Shown here: positions 1 to 7,593 of the stretch, one piece after another
How positions within the stretch are numbered: the first letter of the stretch is position 1
Layout: each line of letters starts with the position of its first letter
NCBI RefSeq assembly: GCF_001687325.1
Contig: NZ_LZRD01000002.1
Coordinates: 62,001 to 126,000, forward strand
Source of the DNA: Streptomyces sp. PTY087I2
Lineage (GTDB): Bacteria > Actinomycetota > Actinomycetes > Streptomycetales > Streptomycetaceae
Length of the DNA stretch: 64,000 nucleotides
Reading direction: 5' to 3'
Made by a program: the position numbers and the translations under genes
The notes under the pieces: model-generated
The model's database searches: none
The model's input: only the letters and a program-made list of their open reading frames with translations
Told to the model about the DNA's origin: nothing

Positions 1-1
1 C

Positions 2-562
2 CTCTCCGGCGACGGCAAGCTCGTCGACAACCGGGCCAAGGTCGCGCGGGGCAGCCGCCAGTACACCAACTGGCTCGTGCCCACCAGCCACTCCGAAAGC
101 TCCATCGCCCCGCTGATCGGACTGCCCGACCCGAAGCCGTACGACACGAAGGGCACCTACCTCGGCTGGCGCAGCGAACCCCTCACCGCGCCCCTCGACG
201 TCGTCGGCGCGCCGAAGGCCACCCTGAAGGTCGTCTCGCCGAAGGCGGAGCGGGTCCAGAACAGCGGCGACGCCTCCGACAAGCTCGTCCTGTTCGCCAA
301 GGTCTACGACGTCGCGCCCGACGGCAGCCGGACGCTGGTGAACCGGCTCGTCTCCCCGGTCCGGGTCCCCGACGTCACCCGGCCCTTCACCGTCGAGCTG
401 CCCGGCATCGTCCACCGGTACGAGAAGGGACACCGGCTGGAGTTCGTGATCGCCGCCAGCGACACCGCGTACTTCGGCAACCGGGGCATCAAGCCCGTCA
501 CCGTCCTCCACGCCCCCGAGGACACCGGCGTACTGGAGCTCCCAGTGGTCCCGGCCGGCTGA
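2..562 (+). CDS. CocE/NonD family hydrolase, C-terminal part (5' end outside window)
   Basis: The reading frame is open from base 2 to the TGA at 560-562, so the gene starts before the window. The visible 186 residues have the all-beta, jelly-roll character of the C-terminal domain of CocE/X-Pro dipeptidyl-peptidase (S15) hydrolases: a conserved THSESSI-like entry, a strand run around YLGWRSEPL, then DKLVLFAKVYDV and the closing HRLEFVIAASDTAYF. In this family the domain covers an N-terminal alpha/beta-hydrolase that cleaves acyl or prolyl-peptide substrates; the catalytic residues would lie upstream and cannot be checked. Family is well supported; substrate is unknown. Confidence 0.75.
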   Translation, partial: LSGDGKLVDNRAKVARGSRQYTNWLVPTSHSESSIAPLIGLPDPKPYDTKGTYLGWRSEPLTAPLDVVGAPKATLKVVSPKAERVQNSGDASDKLVLFAKVYDVAPDGSRTLVNRLVSPVRVPDVTRPFTVELPGIVHRYEKGHRLEFVIAASDTAYFGNRGIKPVTVLHAPEDTGVLELPVVPAG

Positions 563-704
563 TGCCCCCACCCGCCCATTCACCCGAACGGCCCAACAGC
601 ACCGCCCCCCGGACCCGGCATCCGCTCATGCTGGGATCCCGGGGGGCGGCCGCGTGCACGACGGCGGGCCGGACCGGGCGAGGAGCGAGCGAAAGGGCCG
701 GACC

Positions 705-944
705 ATGAGCCCCAAGGACGTATCGAGCGACAGCGGGCGCGCCCAGGGGTGGCTCACTCCGGGGCGCATCGCGGTCGGCGTGCTGGTCGCGCTCGTCATC
801 GTGTTCATCTGCGTGAACACGAGGGACGTCACCATCCGGGTGCTGATCCCCGAGGTGACGATGCCGCTGTGGTCCGCGCTGGCCGCCATGTTCCTCATCG
901 GGCTCGGCTGCGGCGGCTACCTCTTCCGCCGCCGGGGGAAGTGA
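705..944 (+). CDS. Small LapA/DUF1049-like membrane protein
   Basis: A 79-residue protein with two predicted membrane segments (about residues 18-38 and 50-70), separated by a short loop containing VNTRDVTIRVLIPEVTMPLW, and ending in the basic RRRGK tail. This N-x(n)-V..PLW layout is that of LapA-domain (DUF1049) proteins, associated in E. coli with envelope/LPS regulation but of unknown role in actinobacteria. I chose the ATG at 705, preceded by a GAAAGG motif 8 nt upstream; the frame is open further up to 654 but that stretch is charged and unlike the family. It stands alone between two unrelated genes. Confidence 0.7.
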   Translation: MSPKDVSSDSGRAQGWLTPGRIAVGVLVALVIVFICVNTRDVTIRVLIPEVTMPLWSALAAMFLIGLGCGGYLFRRRGK

Positions 945-954
945 CGGCGGCCGG

Positions 955-1308
955 TCAGACGGTGACGTTGCGGTCCACGTACTCGAAGACCGAACCGTCC
1001 GGGTGCAGCGCGATGAGGTTGCGGCCCGCCGGGGTCGGCACCGGACCCGCGATGACCCGAGCGCCCGCCCTGGTCAGCGCCTCGTTCGCCTCGTCGACGT
1101 CCTTGACGGCGATCGTCGCCCCCACCTTCCGCAGCACCTCCAGCTCCGACTCCGGCCCGCTCATCAGCAGGAAGCAGCCGATCGCGGCCACCGACACCCC
1201 ACCGCGCTCGAAGCGCAGGGCCGACGTGCCGGTCAGCCCCTCGTAGAAGGCCACCGCGGCCTCCAGGTCGTCGACGCAGATACGCAGCGTGGTTCCCAGG
1301 ATCTCCAT
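955..1308 (-). CDS. VOC (glyoxalase/bleomycin resistance) family protein
   Basis: A 117-residue single-domain VOC-fold protein. It begins MEILGTTLRICVDDLEAAVAFY, the usual first beta-alpha unit in which the helix carries AVAFYEGL, and ends with LIALHPDGSVFEYVDR, the family's closing metal-site strand with Glu in FEY. VOC proteins bind or convert small molecules (glyoxalase, dioxygenase, drug binding) as dimers; the substrate cannot be read from sequence. The frame extends upstream to 1401, but the ATG at 1308 matches the family's start. It is transcribed in the same direction as the methyltransferase at 1379-2188, with 70 nt between them. Confidence 0.8.
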   Translation of the reverse strand: MEILGTTLRICVDDLEAAVAFYEGLTGTSALRFERGGVSVAAIGCFLLMSGPESELEVLRKVGATIAVKDVDEANEALTRAGARVIAGPVPTPAGRNLIALHPDGSVFEYVDRNVTV

Positions 1309-1378
1309 GCGTACGAGGGTAGTTGGCGGCCGCGACCGGTGTGATCGATTCCGGGCGGGCCGGAACCCCCGCTTCGCC

Positions 1379-2188
1379 TCACACCCGGCAGAGCACCTCA
1401 CCGTGCGGGACCATGAACCAGCCGTCGCCCTCCTCGCCCCAGGCCCGCCACGCCCCGGAGATCGCCGTCAGCTGTTCGGCGCTCGCGTGGCCGCCCGCCA
1501 CCGCCAGCTCGGCGTAGACCGAGTCCGTCGTACGGTCCGCCCACAGGCCGCTCCACCAGGCGCGGCTCTCCGGGGTGGCGAAACACCAGGCGGCCGCGGT
1601 CGGGGTGATGTCGGTGAACCCGGCCCGCCGCGCCCAGGAGAGGAGGCGGCGACCGGCGTCGGGCTCGCCGCCGTTGCCGCTGGCCACCCGGCCGTACACG
1701 TCCTGCCACACGTCGAGGCCGGGGGTCTCCGGATACCAGGTCATCGCCGCGTAGTCGCTGTCCCGGGCCGCGACCACGCCGCCGGGCCGGCAGACCCGCC
1801 GCATCTCGCGCAGCGCCTGGACCGGGTCGCCCACATGCTGGAGCACCTGGTGGGCGTGGACCACGTCGAAGGAGTCGTCGGGGAACTCCAGGGCGTGCAC
1901 ATCGGCCACCGCGAACTCGACGTTCTCCAGGCCCCGTTCGGCCGCCACCGCGGCGGCCTGGTCGAGCACGCCCGCGGTGGCGTCCACCGCGGTGACCCGG
2001 CCCGGCGCGACCAGCGCGGCCAGATCGGCGGTGATGGTCCCCGGGCCGCAGCCGACGTCCAGCACGGCCAGACCGGGGCGGAGTTCGCCGAGGAGGTAGG
2101 CGGCCGAGTTGGCGGCGGTCCGCCAGCGGTGCGACCGCAGGACCGACTCGTGGTGGCCGTGCGTGTACACGGCGGTGTCCTTCGGCAT
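1379..2188 (-). CDS. Class I SAM-dependent methyltransferase
   Basis: 269 residues with a clear UbiE/Methyltransf_11 core. Motif I is VLDVGCGPGTITADLA (about residues 42-57), followed by the acidic VTAVDATAG (motif II), FAVADVHALEFPDDSFDVVHAHQVLQH (motifs III-IV), and the CRPGGVVAARD post-motif. The C-terminal 110 residues, rich in tryptophan, form the substrate lid. The ATG at 2188 has GGAGAGGG upstream. Methyl acceptor unknown. The nearest downstream gene is the VOC protein, a common pairing without known meaning. Confidence 0.85.
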   Translation of the reverse strand: MPKDTAVYTHGHHESVLRSHRWRTAANSAAYLLGELRPGLAVLDVGCGPGTITADLAALVAPGRVTAVDATAGVLDQAAAVAAERGLENVEFAVADVHALEFPDDSFDVVHAHQVLQHVGDPVQALREMRRVCRPGGVVAARDSDYAAMTWYPETPGLDVWQDVYGRVASGNGGEPDAGRRLLSWARRAGFTDITPTAAAWCFATPESRAWWSGLWADRTTDSVYAELAVAGGHASAEQLTAISGAWRAWGEEGDGWFMVPHGEVLCRV

Positions 2189-2330
2189 GGCGTGACGCCC
2201 TCTCCCTCTCCCGGAAACCCCGCGCCGACGGGCGCGGCGACGGAACCACCGTACGCCGCGATGTCGAATGATGAGATAGCTGTCTTGCTATGCGGACTTG
2301 CATCCCTGGGGTCCCTGGAGTCCCTGGGTG

Positions 2331-3845
2331 TCAGACCGGCATCGGGCAGTAGACCGTCAGCGCTTCCGGCAGCTTGTCGATCATCAGTTCCGTTCCGGAG
2401 CGGGCCACTTCACCGTCGTACGCGTACGGAGTCCCCGGCGCGAGTCCGCCGATCCGCACCCGGCGCCGACGCACCGCGGCATGGGCGGGGGAGCGGGTCA
2501 GCGGTCCCGCCACCGCCGCCGCGAGCAGGCGCAGCGCGGGTCCCCGGCCGCCGTGGACGACCCGGACGTCCAGCAGCCCGTCCGCCAGGTTGTGGCGGCG
2601 GCCCGGGGCGGGGCCCAGCCGCTGGAAGAGCCCGTTGCCGACGAAGAGCAGCCACAACGGCCGCCTGCGGCCCTGGAACTCGGCCTCCAACGGCCGCTGC
2701 CCGCGCAGCACATGGAGCGCCGCGAGCACGCCCGCCGGCCAGCCGCCGATCCGGGGCGACCAGTGTTCCCGGGTGCGCACCAGATCCGGGTAGACGCCCA
2801 GCGAGAAGGCGTTGAGGAAATAGCCGTCGGCTCCGTCCGCGCCCTTGGGCCCCGGCCGGAAGCGGCCGAGGTCCACGCGGATGGCGTCGCCCGCGGTGAG
2901 CGCGGCGGCGGTCTCGTGGACGGTCTCGATGCCCAGGTCGTAGGCGAAGTGGTTGAGTGTGCCGCCGGGGAACACCGCCAGGGGCATCCCGTGCGTCGCG
3001 GCCACGGACGCCGCCAGGTTCACCGTGCCGTCGCCGCCGCAGACGCCCAGCGCCCGGCCCCGGCCCGCGGCCCGGTCCATGGCCGCCGCCAGCTCCTCGG
3101 GCGGCACCTCCACCACCTCGGCCGCGGGCAGCGCCTCCCGTACCAGCGAGGCGGTCGCGGTGGCCGTGCCCGACTCCTGGTTCACCACGACGACGAGGTC
3201 CTTCCCGGCGGGCAGCGCCGGGGCCTCGCCGGGCGGGCGGCCGGGAGCGGGCAGCTGGCCCCGGGTGGGCACGACCCCGCGCAGGGCGAACGCGGCTCCT
3301 ATGCCGAGCGCCGCACCCGCGAGCACATCGCTCGGGTAGTGGACCCCGGTGTAGACGCGGGAGGCCGCCACGGCCGCCGCGACCGGGGCCACGACCGCGC
3401 CCCAGCCCTTGGACTCCAGGGCCACCCCGGTGGCGAAGGCGGCCGCCGACGCGGCGTGGCCGGAGGGGAAGGAGGTGGTGACCGGCTGCCGCTTCAGCTG
3501 CCGCACCACCGGCACCAGGTCCGCTATCGGCCGCTCGCGGCGCACCGCGCCCTTGCCGACCGTGTTGATCGCCGCCGAGGCCACGGCGAGGGACGCCACC
3601 CCGCGCAGCGCGGCCCGCCGCGAACGCGCGCTGCTGCCGAGGGCCGCGATCCCGGCCGCCGCCCCGAACCAGAGCAGCCCGTGATTGGCGCTCCGGCTCA
3701 GCCGCGGCAGCAGCGGATCGGCCCCCGGCCAGTGCCGGTCCGCGACGCTCCGGAAGACGGCCAGATCGCGCCCTTGCAGCCAGCCGCGCAGCCGGGCGAC
3801 TGCGGGGGCGGAGGAGGCGGTGGGTGAGGTTCTCGGTGTGGACAT
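2331..3845 (-). CDS. Bifunctional PAP2 phosphatase / diacylglycerol kinase-type lipid kinase
   Basis: A 504-residue fusion. Residues about 1-215 are a membrane PAP2 (acid phosphatase/vanadium peroxidase) domain with the phosphatase signature pieces KRQPVTTSFPSGHAAS and SRVYTGVHYPSDVLAG, which carry the catalytic His residues. After a Pro-rich linker (about 216-235) comes a DAGK catalytic domain starting VVVVNQESGTATA and containing the nucleotide loop CGGDGTVNLAA and later VFPGGTLNHFAYDLG. Such fusions are common in actinobacteria and are thought to interconvert phosphorylated and free lipids at the membrane. The ATG at 3845 gives the family's usual length. Confidence 0.88.
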   Translation of the reverse strand: MSTPRTSPTASSAPAVARLRGWLQGRDLAVFRSVADRHWPGADPLLPRLSRSANHGLLWFGAAAGIAALGSSARSRRAALRGVASLAVASAAINTVGKGAVRRERPIADLVPVVRQLKRQPVTTSFPSGHAASAAAFATGVALESKGWGAVVAPVAAAVAASRVYTGVHYPSDVLAGAALGIGAAFALRGVVPTRGQLPAPGRPPGEAPALPAGKDLVVVVNQESGTATATASLVREALPAAEVVEVPPEELAAAMDRAAGRGRALGVCGGDGTVNLAASVAATHGMPLAVFPGGTLNHFAYDLGIETVHETAAALTAGDAIRVDLGRFRPGPKGADGADGYFLNAFSLGVYPDLVRTREHWSPRIGGWPAGVLAALHVLRGQRPLEAEFQGRRRPLWLLFVGNGLFQRLGPAPGRRHNLADGLLDVRVVHGGRGPALRLLAAAVAGPLTRSPAHAAVRRRRVRIGGLAPGTPYAYDGEVARSGTELMIDKLPEALTVYCPMPV

Positions 3846-4144
3846 GCGTCAGCGAATACCCCTCCGGGCCACGCTGAACCAGCAGGCGCGCTGAGACACG
3901 GGCCACGCGCCGCCGCCCGGCGATACGGCCGACGCGGCGACGCCCCCGGCGCGGGCGCGCGATTGGACGGGCGGGCCGCCCGGAACCTCCGTATAAAGAA
4001 GCCAGAAGCTGCCTGCTTGAACCCTGGGCACTCGAACCCCGGGCGGCCGGGCGTTGGGCCCCTGGACCCGGGAACCGGACCCGGTGCGCGGGGCGGGCCG
4101 GCGGTGGCGAGGGCGCGGAGCGACGAGCGGCGGAGGAGGCCCGG
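3846..4144. other. 299-bp divergent intergenic region
   Basis: Lies between the PAP2/lipid kinase gene (-) and the aminotransferase-like gene (+). I see no gene. A TATAAAG-like stretch on the + strand near 3990 could be part of a promoter for the downstream gene, and a GGAGGAGG ribosome binding site lies just before 4145. Nothing else stands out. Confidence 0.5.
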
Positions 4145-5827
4145 ATGCGGATGCAGGGGACGGAGGACACCGGCCCGCCGGGGGACCGGGCAGGCGGGCC
4201 GGGTCCGGTCGGCGGGCCGGGCCGCGCCCAGGGGCCGGAGGGCCCCGCGCTTGAGCGGGATGGGCGCCCTGGGCAGGACCAGGCCGGTGGGCCGGGAAGC
4301 CGGGCCTACGGGCAGGACGCGGCCCATGCGCAGGGGGGCCAGGCCCACGGCCAGGACCGACCCCTGGCCCAGGAGGGCCAGGCCGGCCGGCCGGCTGACC
4401 GTGCGGCCCGCGCCCAGGATGACCACGCGCCCCGCCCAGGTCACCGGTCCGAGGACCAGCCCGGCCACCGGGCTCACCGGTCCGAGGACGAGTCCCCCCG
4501 CCCGGACCACCGGTCCGAGGACCAGCCTGGCCACCCGGCTCACCGGTCCGAGGGCGAGTCCCCCCGCCCGGACTACCGCGCCGAGCACCAGCCCCGCCCA
4601 CCCGGTCACCCGGCCCCCCGCGCGCACGAGGATCACGGTCCCGTCCGTTACGGGCCGCCCGCGCCCGACCCCGGGCTGCCCGTTCTTCCCGAGTTGGCCG
4701 CCGTCCTCGCCGCCGCCTCCGCCCGGACCCGTCCCGAGCCTCCCGGCGGCGGGCCGGTGCTGCGTGAGGCGGCCCGTGGTTACTGGGACCGGCGTGGGCT
4801 GCACGGCGCGGCGGGCGGGATCGCCGCCGCGCCCGGGGCCCAGCCGCTCCTGCTGGCCCTCATCGGCGCACACGGCGGCGACGTCCTCATGCCGCGCCCC
4901 TGCCCCGCCGCCTGGATGCCGCAGGCCCGGCTGCTGGGCCGGCCCGCCTACCACGTGCCCACCCCGGCCGAATGCGGCGGCATCCCCGACCCGTACGCCC
5001 TGCTGGAGACCGTCCGCCGGGTCCGTGCCGAGGGTGGGCGGCCGAGACTGCTGCTCCTGTCCGTCGTGGACGACCCCACCGCCACCGTCGCCCCGCCCGA
5101 GCTGGTCCGCGAGGCCTGCGAGGCGGCCGTCGACGAGGGGCTGCACATCATCAGCGACGAGACCTGGCGCGACACCGTGCACCGCCCGCGCGACACCGTC
5201 CTGCTCAGCCCGGCCGAAATGTGCCCGGATGACGTCACGGTGATCGCCGACCTGTCCGGGGCGCTCGTACCCGCCGCCTGGCCGGTCGCCGTCGCCCGCT
5301 TCCCCGACACCCCCCGCGCCGCCGTCCGGCACGCCCGCACCCTGGACATCCTCACCGCACTCGGCGCCCTCGTCGCCGGTCCGCTCGCCCACGCGGCCGC
5401 CCACGCCCTGGGCGAGCCCGACTCCGTACGCGACCGGATCCGGCGGGCCGCGGCGCTCCAGACCGAGGTCGCCGCCGCCGCCCACCGCGCGGTCCTCGGC
5501 TCCGGCGCGCTGGCCCGCCCCCCGCAGGCGGGCCGCCACCTCTACGCCGACCTCGGCCCGCTCCGCTCCCGCCTTGCGGACCTGGGCGTCACGGACTCCA
5601 TGGAGCTGGAGGAGTACCTCACCGACCTGCTCGGCGCCCCGGCCCCGGGCGGCCACCGCTTCGGGGACGAGCTGGGCGCCCTGCGCGTACGCCTGGGCAC
5701 CGGTCCGCTGCTGGGGGCCACCCCGCAGCAGCAGACGGAATCCCTCGCCGCCGCCAAGCCCCTGGAGCTTCCGCATGTGGCGCGGGCACTGGACGGCTTC
5801 GCGGCCGTCTTCGCCGAACTGCGCTGA
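4145..5827 (+). CDS. Aminotransferase-fold protein lacking the PLP lysine, with repeat-rich N-terminal extension
   Basis: 560 residues. Residues 1-175 are low-complexity and contain a 22-residue tandem repeat beginning HRSEDQPGH. Residues about 180-560 follow the fold-type I aminotransferase pattern: PLLLALIGAHGGDVLMPRPC, the cofactor-aspartate region LHIISDETWRDTVH (about 330-345), and a C-terminal small domain. The segment where the PLP-binding lysine should sit reads VIADLSGALVPAAWPVAVA (about 366-384) with no lysine, and the whole protein has only one lysine, near the C-terminus (AAAKPLEL). It is therefore unlikely to be a working transaminase; a regulatory or binding role is possible. 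Start supported by GGAGGAGG five nt upstream. Confidence 0.72.
   Translation: MRMQGTEDTGPPGDRAGGPGPVGGPGRAQGPEGPALERDGRPGQDQAGGPGSRAYGQDAAHAQGGQAHGQDRPLAQEGQAGRPADRAARAQDDHAPRPGHRSEDQPGHRAHRSEDESPRPDHRSEDQPGHPAHRSEGESPRPDYRAEHQPRPPGHPAPRAHEDHGPVRYGPPAPDPGLPVLPELAAVLAAASARTRPEPPGGGPVLREAARGYWDRRGLHGAAGGIAAAPGAQPLLLALIGAHGGDVLMPRPCPAAWMPQARLLGRPAYHVPTPAECGGIPDPYALLETVRRVRAEGGRPRLLLLSVVDDPTATVAPPELVREACEAAVDEGLHIISDETWRDTVHRPRDTVLLSPAEMCPDDVTVIADLSGALVPAAWPVAVARFPDTPRAAVRHARTLDILTALGALVAGPLAHAAAHALGEPDSVRDRIRRAAALQTEVAAAAHRAVLGSGALARPPQAGRHLYADLGPLRSRLADLGVTDSMELEEYLTDLLGAPAPGGHRFGDELGALRVRLGTGPLLGATPQQQTESLAAAKPLELPHVARALDGFAAVFAELR
4442..4573 (+). repeat. Two in-frame 66-nt tandem repeats in the aminotransferase-like gene
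   Basis: Copies at 4442-4507 and 4508-4573, starting CACCGGTCCGAGGACCAGCC, followed by a decayed third copy. Each encodes 22 residues (HRSEDQPGH... ending SPRPD). The repeat keeps frame, so copy number could vary without breaking the gene. Confidence 0.85.
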
Positions 5828-5891
5828 GCATGACCGCCGCGTACGAGTACGGCGTACGGCTGCCACGGGGAACGGCCGCCGCGGCGAACGG

Positions 5892-6530
5892 CTACGACGA
5901 CGCCGGCCCGAACCGCGCCCGCAGCCTCCGCCACACCGCCGGCGCCCCGCTGATCAGCAGCGTCAGGGCCACCGCCGCGACCACCCCTTGCCACGGCTCC
6001 GGGAACAGCGAACCGCCCAGGATCCCGATCAGCTGGTACGTCGCCGCCCACGCGAGACACGCCGGAACATCGCCCCGGGCGAACTGCCGCAGTGGCATCC
6101 GGCCCAGCAGACACGCCAGCATCACCGGGATCCGCCCGGCCGGCACCAGCCGGGACAGCACCAGCACCGTCCCCCCGTGCTCCGCCAGCTTCTCCCGCGC
6201 CTGGGCCAGCCGCTCCGGCGCGGCCCGGCGGGTGAGCGCCTCCAGCCACTTCGAGCCGTTCTTCGACCGCACCCCGCGCTGCCCCAGCCAGTACAGACAG
6301 ACGTCCCCGAGGAACGCGGCGGCCGACGCCACCAGGAACACGAAGAGCAGGGCGAGCGGCGACGTCTGGTGGAAGGCCACCACCGCCGCCGAACTCACCA
6401 GCGCCCCCGTCGGCACCACGGGCACCAAGGACCCCAGCGCCACCAGGGCGAACAGCGTCGGATAGCCGACCGCCTGCTGGGTCGACTCGGTGGGCAGCTC
6501 CCGCACCACCTGCTGGATCTCCTGGATCAC
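5892..6530 (-). CDS. DedA family membrane protein
   Basis: A 212-residue polytopic protein of the DedA/SNARE-associated (VTT) family, whose members are now linked to flipping of lipid carriers and membrane homeostasis. It shows the family's paired membrane segments, the re-entrant loop GDVCLYWLGQRGVRSK and the R-x-VPAGR-P motif SRLVPAGRIPVMLACLLGRM. The GTG start at 6530 overlaps the stop of the upstream MBL gene by four bases (GTGA), so translation is probably coupled. It converges on the aminotransferase-like gene. Confidence 0.88.
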   Translation of the reverse strand: MIQEIQQVVRELPTESTQQAVGYPTLFALVALGSLVPVVPTGALVSSAAVVAFHQTSPLALLFVFLVASAAAFLGDVCLYWLGQRGVRSKNGSKWLEALTRRAAPERLAQAREKLAEHGGTVLVLSRLVPAGRIPVMLACLLGRMPLRQFARGDVPACLAWAATYQLIGILGGSLFPEPWQGVVAAVALTLLISGAPAVWRRLRARFGPASS

Positions 6531-7303
6531 CGGCCGGCCTCCGGACTGACCCGCTCGCCGTGCCCCAGCAGATGCACGGCCACCTCCGGCGCCCGCTTCG
6601 CCGCGTGCCGTACGAACTCGTCGCCCGGCGCGTGGAACTCGTGCGGGCGCACCGCGTCCAGCCCGATCGGCCAGTACGTGCCGTAGTGCACCGGCACCGC
6701 CGACCGGGGCGCGAGCCGGGTCAGTGCCTCGGCGGCCCGGGCCGGGTCCAGATGGCTGTGGCCCAGATAGGGCCCCCAGCCGCCCACCGGCAGCAGCGCC
6801 ACGTCCACCGGCCCCACCTCGTCGGCCATCGCGTCGAAGAGCCCGGTGTCCCCGGCGAAGTACGTCCGGGCCTCGCCCTCGACGACGTAACCCAGCGCGG
6901 GCGACCGGTGCGGCCCGACCGGCAGCCGCCGCCCGTCGTGCAGCGCGGGGACCGCCCGTACCCGCACCTCGCCGATCCGCACCGTGTCGCCCGGCCGCAC
7001 CTCGGTGACGTGCAGCTGCCGCACCCGCCGCAGCATCCGCAGCCCCGGCACGGCCGCCACCGCGCCGCTCGGCACGATCAGCCGGCTGCCGTGAGCCAGC
7101 CGGGCCAGCGACGGCAGATGCAGATGGTCGGAGTGCAGATGGGAGACCAGCACCACCTCGGCGACCGCGGCCTCCGGCGGCGGCACCTCGCCCCGGCGGC
7201 GGCGCAGATGCGCGAAGCGCCGTACGAACAGGGGGTCGGTCAGCACCCGCACCCCCGAGTCCTCGATCGTGCAGGTGGCATGACCCCACCAGGTGACCTC
7301 CAC
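6527..7303 (-). CDS. MBL-fold metallo-hydrolase (UlaG/NAPE-PLD-like)
   Basis: About 258 residues. It starts VEVTWWGHATCTIEDSGVRV and has the metal motif SHLHSDHLHLPSL (HxHxDH), then TYFAGDTGLFDAM and the late His of VPVHYGTYWP. This is the MBL subgroup that includes UlaG lactonases and NAPE-PLD-like phosphodiesterases, often annotated as L-ascorbate-6-phosphate lactonase homologues. I prefer the GTG at 7303, where homologues begin and where GAGGAGG lies upstream; an ATG at 7366 with GAGGG is a possible alternative adding 21 residues. Coupled by GTGA overlap to the DedA gene, which hints at a shared role in membrane lipid handling. Confidence 0.82.
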   Translation of the reverse strand: MEVTWWGHATCTIEDSGVRVLTDPLFVRRFAHLRRRRGEVPPPEAAVAEVVLVSHLHSDHLHLPSLARLAHGSRLIVPSGAVAAVPGLRMLRRVRQLHVTEVRPGDTVRIGEVRVRAVPALHDGRRLPVGPHRSPALGYVVEGEARTYFAGDTGLFDAMADEVGPVDVALLPVGGWGPYLGHSHLDPARAAEALTRLAPRSAVPVHYGTYWPIGLDAVRPHEFHAPGDEFVRHAAKRAPEVAVHLLGHGERVSPEAGR

Positions 7304-7593
7304 CGGCCCGCCAGCCTCCTCGCTCGATCCCCGTACGGTTCCTGCCCGGTCCCGCCCGGTCCTCATCCGGCCCTCGTCCGGAAACTCGTCCGAGCCCCGC
7401 GACCCGGTGTGCGGCCCGCGCGGCCCGTGACCGGGTGCGCTGCCGGTACGAGCCTATGCGCCCCCCGTACCCTCGCGCCGAGCCTTGGGCCTGCCACCCG
7501 AAGCCGCTGACCGGGAGCGACGCTGTGAAAAGCTGAAGGGCGGGCCCGGACACACCGGGCCCCGGGGGCGGAGAGGGCGTGAGGTGGACCGGC

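Noticed and set aside
3698..5866. A 722-codon open frame on the - strand opposite the aminotransferase-like gene
   Set aside because: It is the complement of a high-GC gene with strong third-position bias, has no family motif, and its apparent repeats are only the mirror of the 66-nt repeats on the + strand.
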